From Bordetella parapertussis (GTDB lineage: Bacteria > Acidobacteriota > Terriglobia > Bryobacterales > Bryobacteraceae): a DNA stretch of 64,000 bases. The notes beneath the pieces were generated by a model, which was given only the letters and a program-made list of their open reading frames with translations, made no database searches and was not told where the DNA came from. Of the stretch, positions 44,000 to 52,865 are shown in pieces. Location: contig CALQCC020000002.1 in the NCBI GenBank assembly GCA_943328975.2, forward strand, positions 62,001-126,000. Reading direction: 5' to 3'. How positions within the stretch are numbered: position 1 is the stretch's first letter; each line of letters starts with the position of its first letter. A program made the translations under genes and the position numbers.

Positions 44000-44022
44000 G
44001 TCGTCTCTTGAAGAGAGACAAC
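44000..44022 (-). promoter_or_regulatory. Hairpin between riboswitch and dapE start
   Basis: In the minus-strand RNA a 9-bp stem (one G-U pair) closes a five-base loop, about 25 bases after the riboswitch P1 stem. No U-run follows, so it is not a standard intrinsic terminator. It may be the expression platform, acting on translation or through Rho, but the switching partner is not clear. Confidence 0.55.
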
Positions 44023-44047
44023 TAAGGAAGGAGGGTTCGAGCCACTT

Positions 44048-44240
44048 CCCGATAGCGCTCCATCCGGCCCGCAAACTTCAGGTCGAATGACAGTGAGCAG
44101 GTCTTAACCTTAATCCCACCAACCGCCGCACGTAAGGACCCATGCTACGATTTCGGCGAAGCTGCCCCTTTCACCCCGCGCTCCGGATTCCCTCGGAAAC
44201 ACGCAGCGGGATTAGTGATGGCCCTCGCTCCTCTACCAGA
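44048..44240 (-). promoter_or_regulatory. Lysine riboswitch (L-box)
   Basis: The minus-strand RNA reads, in order, GGUAGAGGAGCG, GGUGAAAGGGG (44165-44175), UUCGCCGAAA (44151-44160), CUGUCA (44088-44093) and GGAGCGCUAUC. These are the conserved core elements of the lysine aptamer in the right order and spacing, as in the B. subtilis lysC leader. The closing P1 stem pairs 44233-44240 with 44048-44055 (eight pairs, some G-U). It lies 80 bases upstream of dapE, first gene of the lysine operon, so lysine should repress the whole unit. Confidence 0.92.
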
Positions 44241-44264
44241 TCAGTTCCTAGAATAACATGCGTT

Positions 44265-45746
44265 TTACGCCCAATCGAAGGAGCGAGTCACGGCCTTTTT
44301 CCAGTTCGCATACAGATGGGCGCGTTTGGTGGTGTCCATGTTGGGCGTCCACGTTCGGTCTACGGCCCAATTTGAGCGCAGGTCGTCGATATCGCGATAG
44401 AAGCGGACTGCCAGTCCAGCCGCATAGGCTGCACCGAGCGCTGTGGTCTCCTGCACCATCGGACGAACGACGGGGCGGTCCAGTATGTCTGCTTGGAATT
44501 GCATGAGGAGTTCGTTGGCCACCATGCCTCCGTCCACACGCAGGCTGGCGAGCGGGACGCCGGAATCTTTCTCCATCGCCTCGGCCACTTCACGGGTTTG
44601 ATACGCCGTTGCTTCGAGGACCGCGCGGGCCAAATGAGCCTTGTTCGCGTAGCGTGTGAGGCCCGTGATGACGCCCCGCGCCGAATCCTTCCAGTAGGGC
44701 GCAAGTAGACCGGAGAAGGCTGGGACGCAGTAAACTCCGCCGTTGTCTTCGACCGTCCGAGCGAGGGGTTCGATATCGGCGCTGCTTTGGATCAAGCCGA
44801 GACTATCGCGGAGCCATTGCACCAGCGCTCCGGCAATCGCGACACTGCCCTCCAGTGCGTAGCGTGGCTTCTCCGAGCCGAACTGGTATGCGACGGTGGT
44901 GATCAAGCCGTGGGTGGATTCCACCGGTTGCTCACCCGTGTTCATCAACAGGAAGCAGCCCGTGCCGTAGGTGTTCTTCGCTTCGCCGGCGGAAAAACAG
45001 GTCTGCCCGACCAGCGCCGCCTGCTGATCTCCGAGCAAGCCAGCCAGCGGAACTCCTGCCAATTCGGTTTGCCGGATGGTCGCGTGAACCGCGCTGCTCG
45101 GGACAATATGAGGAAGCATGGAACGCGGGATGTCGAAGGCGTCCAGGATCTCTGCGTCCCATTCCAGCGTGCGCAGGTTCATCAACTGCGTCCGGCTGGC
45201 GTTGGTCACGTCGGTGATGTGGAGGCTCGTGAGGTGCCAGGCGAGAAAGGTTTCGATGTTCCCGAACAGCAGGTCTCCGGCGACCGCCCGTTCGCGCACG
45301 CCCGGAACATTTTCCAGAATCCAACGGACCTTCAGTCCACTGAAATAGGTGGATAGCGGAAGACCGGTCTTACTGCGGAAGCGATCCGGGCCGCCGTCCG
45401 CTGCGAACTTCGCCACTTCGTCTGCGACCCTGGCATCCTGCCACACGATCGCGTTCGCGACCGGCACCCCGGTCTGGCGATCCCAAACGACGGTCGTTTC
45501 GCGCTGATTTGCGATCCCAACAGCCGCAAGATCCGCAGCGCGCAGACCCTTTTGGGCGAGGCCGAGAGCGATCACATCCTGCGTCCGGCGCCAGATTTCG
45601 CCGGCGTTGTGCTCCACCCAGCCAGGCTGCGGATAGATCTGTTCGTGCTCCTGCTGGGCGCTGGAAACGATGCGCCCGGCTCGGTCAAACACCACAAAAC
45701 GGGTGCTGGTGGTGCCTTGATCAATTGCTCCGATGTAGTCCGCCAT
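44265..45746 (-). CDS. glpK: Glycerol kinase
   Basis: 493 residues, standard length. It phosphorylates glycerol to glycerol 3-phosphate. The FGGY-kinase start [21 protein letters not shown], the substrate strand [40 protein letters not shown] and [21 protein letters not shown] are all present. No transporter or glpD gene is adjacent. It is transcribed towards the riboswitch; 24 bases separate its stop from the aptamer's 5' end, so read-through into the lysine operon could be possible. Confidence 0.96.
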   Translation of the reverse strand: MADYIGAIDQGTTSTRFVVFDRAGRIVSSAQQEHEQIYPQPGWVEHNAGEIWRRTQDVIALGLAQKGLRAADLAAVGIANQRETTVVWDRQTGVPVANAIVWQDARVADEVAKFAADGGPDRFRSKTGLPLSTYFSGLKVRWILENVPGVRERAVAGDLLFGNIETFLAWHLTSLHITDVTNASRTQLMNLRTLEWDAEILDAFDIPRSMLPHIVPSSAVHATIRQTELAGVPLAGLLGDQQAALVGQTCFSAGEAKNTYGTGCFLLMNTGEQPVESTHGLITTVAYQFGSEKPRYALEGSVAIAGALVQWLRDSLGLIQSSADIEPLARTVEDNGGVYCVPAFSGLLAPYWKDSARGVITGLTRYANKAHLARAVLEATAYQTREVAEAMEKDSGVPLASLRVDGGMVANELLMQFQADILDRPVVRPMVQETTALGAAYAAGLAVRFYRDIDDLRSNWAVDRTWTPNMDTTKRAHLYANWKKAVTRSFDWA

Positions 45747-45795
45747 TCGTTTGAGAACGAGGATACTACACCGAAGCTGTTAGACTGGTTCAAGT

Positions 45796-45872
45796 CGGGG
45801 CGTAGCGCAGCCTGGTAGCGCACCTGCCTTGGGCGCAGGGGGTCGCGAGTTCGAATCCCGCCGCCCCGACCA
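45796..45872 (+). tRNA. tRNA-Pro (anticodon UGG)
   Basis: 77 bases including an encoded CCA. The acceptor arms CGGGGCG and CGCCCCG pair fully. The anticodon stem CCTGC/GCAGG encloses the loop CTTGGGC with anticodon TGG; the T arm has GTTCGAATC. It lies in the gap between glpK (divergent) and the first spermidine-synthase-like gene. Confidence 0.97.
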
Positions 45873-45982
45873 AATCCTTGATCCATGGGGCTATGTGCGG
45901 TCGGGCCCGAGCCCAGCGCAGGCCTTGTTTGCCGTTCGGACCACCCATACCGAGCCTGTTTACGGTATCCTAGACCGAATCC

Positions 45983-48037
45983 ATGCTTGTATACGCCGTT
46001 ACCATCTTCCTGAGCGCATTTCTGCTCTTCCAGATCCAGCCAATGATCGCCAAGTTTATTTTGCCTTGGTTCGGAGGCTCAGCTGCTGTCTGGAGCGCCG
46101 CGCTCCTGTTCTTCCAGCTTTTGCTGCTGGCCGGATACACCTACGCGCATTTCTTGATCAAGTACCTCACGCCGAAGCAACAACTTAAGGTCCACTTACC
46201 GCTCTTAGTTCTTGCGCTGGCAACGCTCCCGATCATTCCCGCGGATCGTTGGAAACCAGTGGGCGGTGGCGATCCGACGTTCCAGATTCTGCTGTTGCTG
46301 AGTGTGACCATCGGATTGCCCTACATGATCCTGTCCGCAACCAGCCCACTCTTGCAGGCTTGGTACGTGAGGACGCATGAAGGCGTGATCCCATATCGTT
46401 TGTTCGCGTTATCGAACTTCGGTTCGATGCTGGCATTGTTGAGCTACCCGTTCCTGGTGGAACCTAACGTCACGCTGCGTATGCAAGCCTACATTTGGTC
46501 TGGCGGCTTTGCGATTTTCGGCCTCGCCTGCGCTTATGCGGCGTGGAAAAGCAGCGATCCCAAGAACGATGTGGCCGCAGTGGCCTCGGCAACTGGAGAA
46601 GTGGACGCGGCACCTCCATCCCCTCCAAAACTGGGGACCATCCTTTATTGGATTGGACTGTCGGCCTGCGCATCAGCGCTGTTGCTATCGACCACCAGTA
46701 GCTTGACGCAAAACGTAGCGCCGATCCCGATGTTGTGGATCGCGCCGCTCAGTATCTACCTCTTAAGCTTCATCCTCTCGTTTGAGAGCGACAAGATCTA
46801 TCAGCGCTGGCTTTTCCTGCCGCTGGGCATGGTCGCGTTGGCGTTCTTTACGCGCGGCATGAACGACTACGAAAACAACGAAGACGTGATCCACTGGCTG
46901 ATCCCGGTGTTATGCGGAGCGTTATTCGTGGCCTGCATGATTTGTCACGGCGAACTTGCCAAGCGCAAGCCGCATCCTAAGTATTTGACGCAGTTCTTCC
47001 TGATGGTTTCGGTGGGCGGCGCAATTGGCGGGCTATTTGTAGCCTTTGTTGCTCCCCGCATGTTCCCCGATTACTGGGAAATGCCGATCGCCATTGCGAC
47101 ACTGGCCCTATTGATGGCCTTGGCTGTGTGGCACGACGAAAACGGCGATGCTCGCCCCTTGCCCATCCGCCTGGCGTTGCTGATTGTGGTCGCGTCCTTT
47201 GCTATCTACCTGGGCCGCATTGAGAAGAACATCTCTTCCGGCTACGATATGACGGCCCGCGACTTCTATGGCGTGTTACGCGTTCGCGACGATCCGGCCG
47301 ACGGCGGCCTCTACGGCGTGCGCGTGTTGATTCACGGCACCATCAATCACGGTACACAGTTGATCTCCCAGGAAGGCGGTCGCACTCCGACCTCCTATTT
47401 CGGCGACACTTCCGGTATCAACCGCGCGATCCGCGCCAAGGGCGAAAAGGGTCCCATTAAGATCGGCATTCTGGGCTTGGGCGCTGGCGTGACGGCCACG
47501 TTGGCTCGCAAGGAAGATACGATCCACTATTACGAAATCAACCCGACCATCTTCGACATCGCACAAACGCATTTCGATTTCTGGAAGGCCTGCCCCGCGG
47601 ACAAGAAGATCTACTTCGGCGATGGCCGCTTGACCCTGGAAAGCATGCCGGATGAACAACTCGACTTCCTCGCGATGGACGCCTTCACCAGCGATGCGGT
47701 TCCGATGCATTTGTTGACGGCGGAGGCTTACAGGATCTATGGGCGGCATCTGAAACCGGACGGCGTGCTGGCGATCAACATCTCCAACCGCTATCTCGAT
47801 CTGCGCAATGTAGTGTCCGCTTCGGCGAAGTCCGCGGGCTTCTCCGGCATCATGATCTACGACGAAGGCAATTCGCAGCCCTATTACGTGTCCAATACGT
47901 GGACACTGTTCAATCGGGACAAGAGCTTCTTCAATCACCCGAACTTCTATGGTCCGGAAACGACGGAACTGCTGCCCGATCCTGGGTTCCGCGGCTGGAC
48001 CGACGACTACAGCAACATCTTGAAAATCCTCAACTAG
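45983..48037 (+). CDS. Fused membrane / spermidine-synthase-like protein, copy 1
   Basis: 684 residues. The N-terminal 425 residues hold about 12 hydrophobic segments (MLVYAVTIFLSAFLLFQIQP first). The C-terminal 230 form a Rossmann methyltransferase-like domain of spermidine synthases: GILGLGAGVTATLARKED (cofactor loop), YYEINPTIFDIA, FGDGRLTLESM and LAMDAFTSDAVPMHLLT. In true spermidine synthases the last motif supplies the catalytic Asp pair; here D-A-F-T-S-D is kept. The role of such membrane-fused proteins is not settled: polyamine synthesis coupled to transport is one idea. It is followed 15 bases later by a paralogue. Confidence 0.88.
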   Translation: MLVYAVTIFLSAFLLFQIQPMIAKFILPWFGGSAAVWSAALLFFQLLLLAGYTYAHFLIKYLTPKQQLKVHLPLLVLALATLPIIPADRWKPVGGGDPTFQILLLLSVTIGLPYMILSATSPLLQAWYVRTHEGVIPYRLFALSNFGSMLALLSYPFLVEPNVTLRMQAYIWSGGFAIFGLACAYAAWKSSDPKNDVAAVASATGEVDAAPPSPPKLGTILYWIGLSACASALLLSTTSSLTQNVAPIPMLWIAPLSIYLLSFILSFESDKIYQRWLFLPLGMVALAFFTRGMNDYENNEDVIHWLIPVLCGALFVACMICHGELAKRKPHPKYLTQFFLMVSVGGAIGGLFVAFVAPRMFPDYWEMPIAIATLALLMALAVWHDENGDARPLPIRLALLIVVASFAIYLGRIEKNISSGYDMTARDFYGVLRVRDDPADGGLYGVRVLIHGTINHGTQLISQEGGRTPTSYFGDTSGINRAIRAKGEKGPIKIGILGLGAGVTATLARKEDTIHYYEINPTIFDIAQTHFDFWKACPADKKIYFGDGRLTLESMPDEQLDFLAMDAFTSDAVPMHLLTAEAYRIYGRHLKPDGVLAINISNRYLDLRNVVSASAKSAGFSGIMIYDEGNSQPYYVSNTWTLFNRDKSFFNHPNFYGPETTELLPDPGFRGWTDDYSNILKILN

Positions 48038-48052
48038 GCGCCATAAAATTAC

Positions 48053-50098
48053 ATGCTTCTCTATGCCGTAACTATTTTCCTCAGCGCGTTTCTTTTGTTT
48101 CAGGTTCAACCGCTGATCGCCAAGATTATTTTGCCGTGGTTCGGCGGTTCAGCCGCTGTGTGGAGCGCGGCGATGATGTTTTTCCAGCTCTCGCTGCTCG
48201 CCGGGTACGGCTATGCGCACTTCCTGGGACGCGCAAAAGCCAAGACACAAATGTACGTGCATGGCGGCTTGCTGCTGATCAGTCTGACGCTGCTGCCGAT
48301 CCTACCTTCGGCGTCGTGGAAGCCGGACGAAGTCGGTGACCCGACCTTCCGCATCCTTCTGCTGTTGGCTGCGACCATTGGATTGCCGTACTTTATCCTG
48401 AGTTCGACCACTCCTCTATTGCAGGTTTGGTACGTGCGCAAGACGGGCAATCAGGTTCCGTATCGCCTGTTCGCTCTGTCCAACTTTGGTTCGATGCTGG
48501 CCCTGTTGAGCTTCCCGTTCATCGTGGAGCCCAGCATGGCCTCGCCGATGCAGGCGTATACCTGGAGCGGCCTGTACGTGGCGTTCGCGGCATTGTGCGC
48601 CTATGCGGCCTGGGCGAGCCAGGAATCGGCCGTTATTCCCGCCCCTGTGGCCACTGTAGCGGAAGTAGCGCCTGCGTCCGACAAACCTGCGCCGTCGTTC
48701 GGTGAAATGGGTTTGTGGGTCGCGCTGGCGGCCTGCGCGTCCGCTTTGCTGGTGTCGGTAACGAACCACCTGAGCGCGAACGTGGCTCCTATCCCGCTGT
48801 TGTGGGTGGTGCCGCTCGCGTTGTACCTGCTCAGCTTCATCCTTTCGTTCGAAAGCGACAAGATCTATCAGCGTTGGCTGTTCGTTCCCTGGGTGGCTCC
48901 GGCGCTGGGCTGGATGGCGTATTCAATTTACGCGTCCGAAGGCAACTACCATATCAAGTACTCGATTCCGATTTTCTCGCTGGGGCTGTTCCTGTGCTGC
49001 ATGTTGTGTCACGGGGAATTGGCGCTGCGCAAGCCGGCGGCTCGCTACCTGACTTCGTTCTACCTCATGATCTCGGTGGGCGGCGCGCTGGGCGGAATCT
49101 TTGTCGCGCTGATCGCGCCAAACGTCTTCACGACGTTCCTGGAGTTGCCGATTGCGCTCACGCTTTGCGGAGTGCTCGCGGTGATCACGCTGTGGGAGGT
49201 GGATATCCCGAAGATTGGCCCGTGGCCGGTGCGGTTCGCGCTGGCGATCGGCGTCGGTTTGTTGGGCGGCTACTTGGCTAGAATGGAAGCGCAGGACCGT
49301 GAAGGCTACCACTTGATGGTCCGCAATTTCTACGGCGCGCTGCGCGTGCGTGATGACGACAAGGGCACCGAGTTCGCCACGCGCAACTTGCTGCACGGCA
49401 CCATCAACCACGGTTCGGAACGCTTGACCGAGGCGGATAAGTATAAGGTCGGTTCGTATTATGGGCCGAACTCCGGCATCGGCCGCACCATGGCCGAGAT
49501 GCAGAGCCATGGTCCGATTCGCTATGGCGTGGTCGGCTTGGGCGCGGGCGTGATGTCGGGATATGCGCGCAAGGGCGACTACGTGCGCATTTACGAAATC
49601 AATCCGATTGTGCCGGTGATCGCGAAATCGGAATTCCAATTCTTCCCGCACTCCGAGGCCGACAAAGACATCCTGATGGGTGACGCGCGGCTGGTGATGG
49701 AGAAACAGCTCCCGCAGGATTACGACGTGCTGGTGATCGACGCGTTTTCTAGCGACGCGATTCCGGTCCACTTGCTGACGCGCGAATCCTTCCAGCTGTA
49801 TGGCAAGCTGCTAAAGCCGAACGGCGTGCTGGCGGTTCACATCTCGAACCGCTATCTGGATCTGGCTCCAGTGTGTCAAAAGGGCGCGGATAGTTTGAAT
49901 CGCCAAGCGATGGTGGTTTATGACGAAGGCGACCAGTTCTCGAATTCGACCACTTGGGTGCTGATCACCGCGGATGGGAACTTCTTCCAGGCTCCTTCGT
50001 TCATGGGCGCGAACATCTACCCGCCGGCCATGACTTCGGGCTTCAAGGCCTGGACGGATGACTATAGCAACATCGTGAGCATCCTGAGTCTGAACTAG
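48053..50098 (+). CDS. Fused membrane / spermidine-synthase-like protein, copy 2
   Basis: 681 residues, the same architecture as copy 1 and clearly homologous along its whole length (both start ML-x-YAVTIFLSAFLLFQ and share LPWFGGSAAVWSAA). The synthase-like domain has VVGLGAGVMSGYARKGD, IYEINPIVPVIA, MGDARLVMEKQ and VIDAFSSDAIPVHLLT. The linker near 205-225 (between membrane halves) differs most. Copies 1 and 2 form a tandem duplication that is old enough for broad divergence. A terminator follows at 50127, closing the unit. Confidence 0.88.
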   Translation: MLLYAVTIFLSAFLLFQVQPLIAKIILPWFGGSAAVWSAAMMFFQLSLLAGYGYAHFLGRAKAKTQMYVHGGLLLISLTLLPILPSASWKPDEVGDPTFRILLLLAATIGLPYFILSSTTPLLQVWYVRKTGNQVPYRLFALSNFGSMLALLSFPFIVEPSMASPMQAYTWSGLYVAFAALCAYAAWASQESAVIPAPVATVAEVAPASDKPAPSFGEMGLWVALAACASALLVSVTNHLSANVAPIPLLWVVPLALYLLSFILSFESDKIYQRWLFVPWVAPALGWMAYSIYASEGNYHIKYSIPIFSLGLFLCCMLCHGELALRKPAARYLTSFYLMISVGGALGGIFVALIAPNVFTTFLELPIALTLCGVLAVITLWEVDIPKIGPWPVRFALAIGVGLLGGYLARMEAQDREGYHLMVRNFYGALRVRDDDKGTEFATRNLLHGTINHGSERLTEADKYKVGSYYGPNSGIGRTMAEMQSHGPIRYGVVGLGAGVMSGYARKGDYVRIYEINPIVPVIAKSEFQFFPHSEADKDILMGDARLVMEKQLPQDYDVLVIDAFSSDAIPVHLLTRESFQLYGKLLKPNGVLAVHISNRYLDLAPVCQKGADSLNRQAMVVYDEGDQFSNSTTWVLITADGNFFQAPSFMGANIYPPAMTSGFKAWTDDYSNIVSILSLN

Positions 50099-50126
50099 AA
50101 ATCGCAGGTCGTTCGGGAAAGTCTAA

Positions 50127-50159
50127 AGCCGTCAGCTTCTGCTGGCGGCTTTTGCTTTT
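50127..50159 (+). terminator. Intrinsic terminator after the tandem pair
   Basis: A 10-bp stem with one G-U pair (50127-50136 with 50141-50150) and a TTCT loop is followed by TTTGCTTTT. It lies 29 bases past the second gene's stop and may also serve the convergent mlaD-like gene. Confidence 0.88.
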
Positions 50160-50172
50160 GGGTGGGTGGAAT

Positions 50173-51249
50173 CTAGAACAGCTTGAGTTGGATGGTCAGG
50201 AACTTCTTGGGGTTCGCACGGAAGTCCTTCATCATGCCTTGGACTTCGCGCATCGTTCCATCCATGCTCTCGTATAGGGCAGGATTCAGGAGCAATTGCC
50301 CCAGCGTGCCCTCGCCGCTGTTCACCTTATCCAACACGTTATCGAGCCGCGTCATGGTTTCTTCCAGGCGGCGATGGAGCGTATCGCTGGTCATCAGCTT
50401 GCCGACCGTGCCCTCACCCTGATTCACCAAGCGTAGCGTTTCCCGTAGGTCGGCGATGGTGCCACGTACCTCTTCGTGTAGGGAATCATCCTTCAGAAGC
50501 TTGCCCAGTGTGCCTTCACCCGCCTCTAATCCATCGAAGAGCCGGTTTACGCGGGACATCGTGCCGCGCAGATCGGTGTAGAGGTCATCTTCGTTGAAGA
50601 GCCGTCCGACGGTGCTATTCGGATTATTGAAAGTATTCACCAGCTTGCGAACGTCGTCGGTGGTGGCGACAAGGTTGTTGTACAGCGTCTCATCACGCAG
50701 GAACTTGCCGATGGTGCCCTTACCGTCTTCGATCTCAATGACCAGGTTTTCGACGCGCTTCAGGATCGTTTGCAGCGCTGTCAGCGTGGTCTTACCTTCA
50801 TCCAGCATGTCCTGAATTTCGGTGGTTGCTTGCGTGAGGATTTCGCCGCCGGGTTGAATCGTCTGCGCGCTCTTGCCGCGCTTCACGTTGATATAGCGTG
50901 CGCCCAAGAGATTCTGCTGAGCCAGGCCAGCGGTGGAATCCACCGGGATCTGGGCGAGTGCCTCTTGATTGAGGGCCAGCGTAACCCGAACGGTGCGATT
51001 GAGAGCGGTCTCTTTTGAAAGTTCCACGTTGGATACTTTGCCGACCAGAATCCCGTTCAAACGCACGGGAGTTGCGCCCACGGTCATAGCGAAGGAATCG
51101 TCGAAGAAGGTGTAGACTTCCACGGTCTTCTGGAACAGTGGATTGCTCCCGGACATCGTGATGACCAGGAAGGCGAGGACTGCCAAAGCAATCGCTGCTA
51201 CGATCCCCACCTTGAGCTGAGACCAACGGGTTTTAGCGGCGGAAGGCAT
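50173..51249 (-). CDS. MlaD-like (MCE-domain) lipid-transport protein
   Basis: 358 residues. One N-terminal membrane helix (about 13-32) anchors an MCE domain (about 38-120: VYTFFDDSFAMTVGATPVRLNGILVGKV). The following 230 residues are an unusual chain of similar helical segments with repeated G-x-G-T-(I/L/V)-G-(K/R/Q)-(F/L) units (GKGTIGKFL, PNSTVGRLF, GEGTLGKLL, GEGTVGKLM, GEGTLGQLL), a form known from long MCE proteins. It binds phospholipids in the periplasm and works with the two genes upstream. It starts five bases after the ATPase gene. Confidence 0.92.
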   Translation of the reverse strand: MPSAAKTRWSQLKVGIVAAIALAVLAFLVITMSGSNPLFQKTVEVYTFFDDSFAMTVGATPVRLNGILVGKVSNVELSKETALNRTVRVTLALNQEALAQIPVDSTAGLAQQNLLGARYINVKRGKSAQTIQPGGEILTQATTEIQDMLDEGKTTLTALQTILKRVENLVIEIEDGKGTIGKFLRDETLYNNLVATTDDVRKLVNTFNNPNSTVGRLFNEDDLYTDLRGTMSRVNRLFDGLEAGEGTLGKLLKDDSLHEEVRGTIADLRETLRLVNQGEGTVGKLMTSDTLHRRLEETMTRLDNVLDKVNSGEGTLGQLLLNPALYESMDGTMREVQGMMKDFRANPKKFLTIQLKLF

Positions 51250-51254
51250 GGTTT

Positions 51255-52091
51255 CTAGGACGCTCCTGGTCGCGCAAATTTGCGCACGTATGGGTCCTGG
51301 TTGGCCAGGAATTCAGACTCGCTACCTTCAAAGACAAGCCGGCCTTCTTGCATAATCAAGAATTTCGTATCCAGCGTCTCGGCACTTCCGCGCGGAGCTT
51401 TCTCGATTTCACCACTGTTGGGATTGTAGCGAAAATTGGCCATCAATTGCCCGTCCTGGTAGCGGTGGGTCACCATAATGGTCGCGGTATTGCGGGTATC
51501 CCTCTCCTTGAGGATGAGGGTGATGATGGTGTGCGCAGTGATGGGGTCCAGGCCGGCGGTGGGGGAATCGTACAGCTCCAGTGCCGGTTCGGTAACGACG
51601 GCCCGCGCGATGCCGACGCGGCGGCGCATGCCTCCGGAAAGCTCGCTGGGGAACTTATCCAGCGTATGTTCGAGCTCGACGAATTCCAGCGTCTCACGGA
51701 CCCGGTCTTCGATGCTTCGGTGATCTGCGCCCGCGGCTGCGGCCTGCAAAACTCGCTGATTTTCCAGCGGATAGGCGACGTTGTCGGCGATGGTGAGTGA
51801 ATCGAATAGGGCGCCTTCCTGGAAGAGGATCCCGACGCGGGCGCGCAGGTCAAAGAGGTCCTGTTCACGCATTTTCGTGATGTCTTGACCCAGCAGGAAC
51901 ACGCGACCCGAGTCCGGCCGCAACAGCCCGACCGCGACTTTGAGCAGCACGGTTTTCCCGCTGCCCGCCGCGCCAAAGACCATGCGGGTTTCGCCCGGTC
52001 CCATTTGAAAGGAGACATGATCGAGCGCGGCAGTGTCGCCAAAATGGAGACTAACGTCTTCAAACCGTACGATGGTGGATTCGTCGCTCAT
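51255..52091 (-). CDS. Mla-type ABC transporter ATPase with altered Walker B
   Basis: 278 residues. Walker A is GAAGSGKT (40-47), the signature is LSGGMRRRVGIARAV (151-165) and the D loop SPTAGLDP follows. In the Walker B motif the usual D-E is D175-S176 (LELYDSPT), so the catalytic glutamate is replaced by serine; the codon is TCC on the coding strand. Otherwise it matches MlaF. It should power phospholipid movement between the membranes; how it hydrolyses ATP without the glutamate is unclear. Three bases separate it from the permease gene. Confidence 0.92.
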   Translation of the reverse strand: MSDESTIVRFEDVSLHFGDTAALDHVSFQMGPGETRMVFGAAGSGKTVLLKVAVGLLRPDSGRVFLLGQDITKMREQDLFDLRARVGILFQEGALFDSLTIADNVAYPLENQRVLQAAAAGADHRSIEDRVRETLEFVELEHTLDKFPSELSGGMRRRVGIARAVVTEPALELYDSPTAGLDPITAHTIITLILKERDTRNTATIMVTHRYQDGQLMANFRYNPNSGEIEKAPRGSAETLDTKFLIMQEGRLVFEGSESEFLANQDPYVRKFARPGAS

Positions 52092-52094
52092 CGG

Positions 52095-52850
52095 TTACAA
52101 GTTCACGAAAAACTGAGTGATGACGGCGTTGACGATGATGATCCACAATGACGAGGCCACCACCGCGGTAGTGGTGGAACGTCCCACGCCTTGCGTACCG
52201 CCTGTTGTCCGCATGCCGTAGAAGCAACCGACCAGCGCGATGATGATGGCGAAGGTAAACGGCTTGACCAGTCCTTGTGCGAGATCGTTGTATTCCAGAA
52301 CTTGCCAAGCCGACGTCCAATACTCAGATGAGGTCAGGCCTAGCTGAGTGCTGGCGATAAAATATCCGCCGATCATTCCAATGCAATCCGCAATGATAGT
52401 GAGTAACGGCAGCATGGTGGCGGACGCGATCAGACGGGGCGTTACTAGTTTTTGCGTAGGATCGGTTCCCAGCGCGCGCATGGCGTCAATTTGTTCGGTG
52501 ACCTTCATGGAGCCGAGTTCGCTGGCCATGCCGCTCGCGTTGCGCCCTGCCACCAGCAGCGCCGTGAGCACCGGCCCGAGTTCGCGCACCAGGGTGATGG
52601 AAACGATCTCTCCCACGCGGCTCTCAGCCCCGTAGGTGGTCAGCGCGCGAGCCATCTGCAGGGCCATAACGATCCCGCTGAATAGGCCGACCATGCTGCA
52701 AATGGGCAGCGAGCCGACACCGATTACGTCCATCTGTTGAAAAATGTCAGAGTTGTAGTGCGGCCGCCGGACAATGTTGCCCACGGCTCTGCCGCTCAAC
52801 CCCACGAAGTCCTGAAATGTTTGGATCGGCGGCTTTAGGAAGTCGAGCAA
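52095..52850 (-). CDS. MlaE-family lipid ABC permease
   Basis: 251 residues with about five membrane helices. The family core is visible: FSGIVMALQMARALTTYGAES, ELGPVLTALLVAGRNASGMASELGSMKVTEQIDAMRALG and GMIGGYFIASTQLG. It forms the inner-membrane channel of the Mla lipid transport complex and is first in the unit mlaE-mlaF-mlaD. It is divergent from the GntR-type gene with only 15 bases between the listed starts, so regulator and operon share promoter space. Confidence 0.94.
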   Translation of the reverse strand: MLDFLKPPIQTFQDFVGLSGRAVGNIVRRPHYNSDIFQQMDVIGVGSLPICSMVGLFSGIVMALQMARALTTYGAESRVGEIVSITLVRELGPVLTALLVAGRNASGMASELGSMKVTEQIDAMRALGTDPTQKLVTPRLIASATMLPLLTIIADCIGMIGGYFIASTQLGLTSSEYWTSAWQVLEYNDLAQGLVKPFTFAIIIALVGCFYGMRTTGGTQGVGRSTTTAVVASSLWIIIVNAVITQFFVNL

Positions 52851-52865
52851 GCGGAATCCCCGTAA

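Noticed and set aside
44000-44022. Intrinsic terminator for the riboswitch
   Set aside because: The stem is good but no U-run follows, so it is listed only as a regulatory hairpin.
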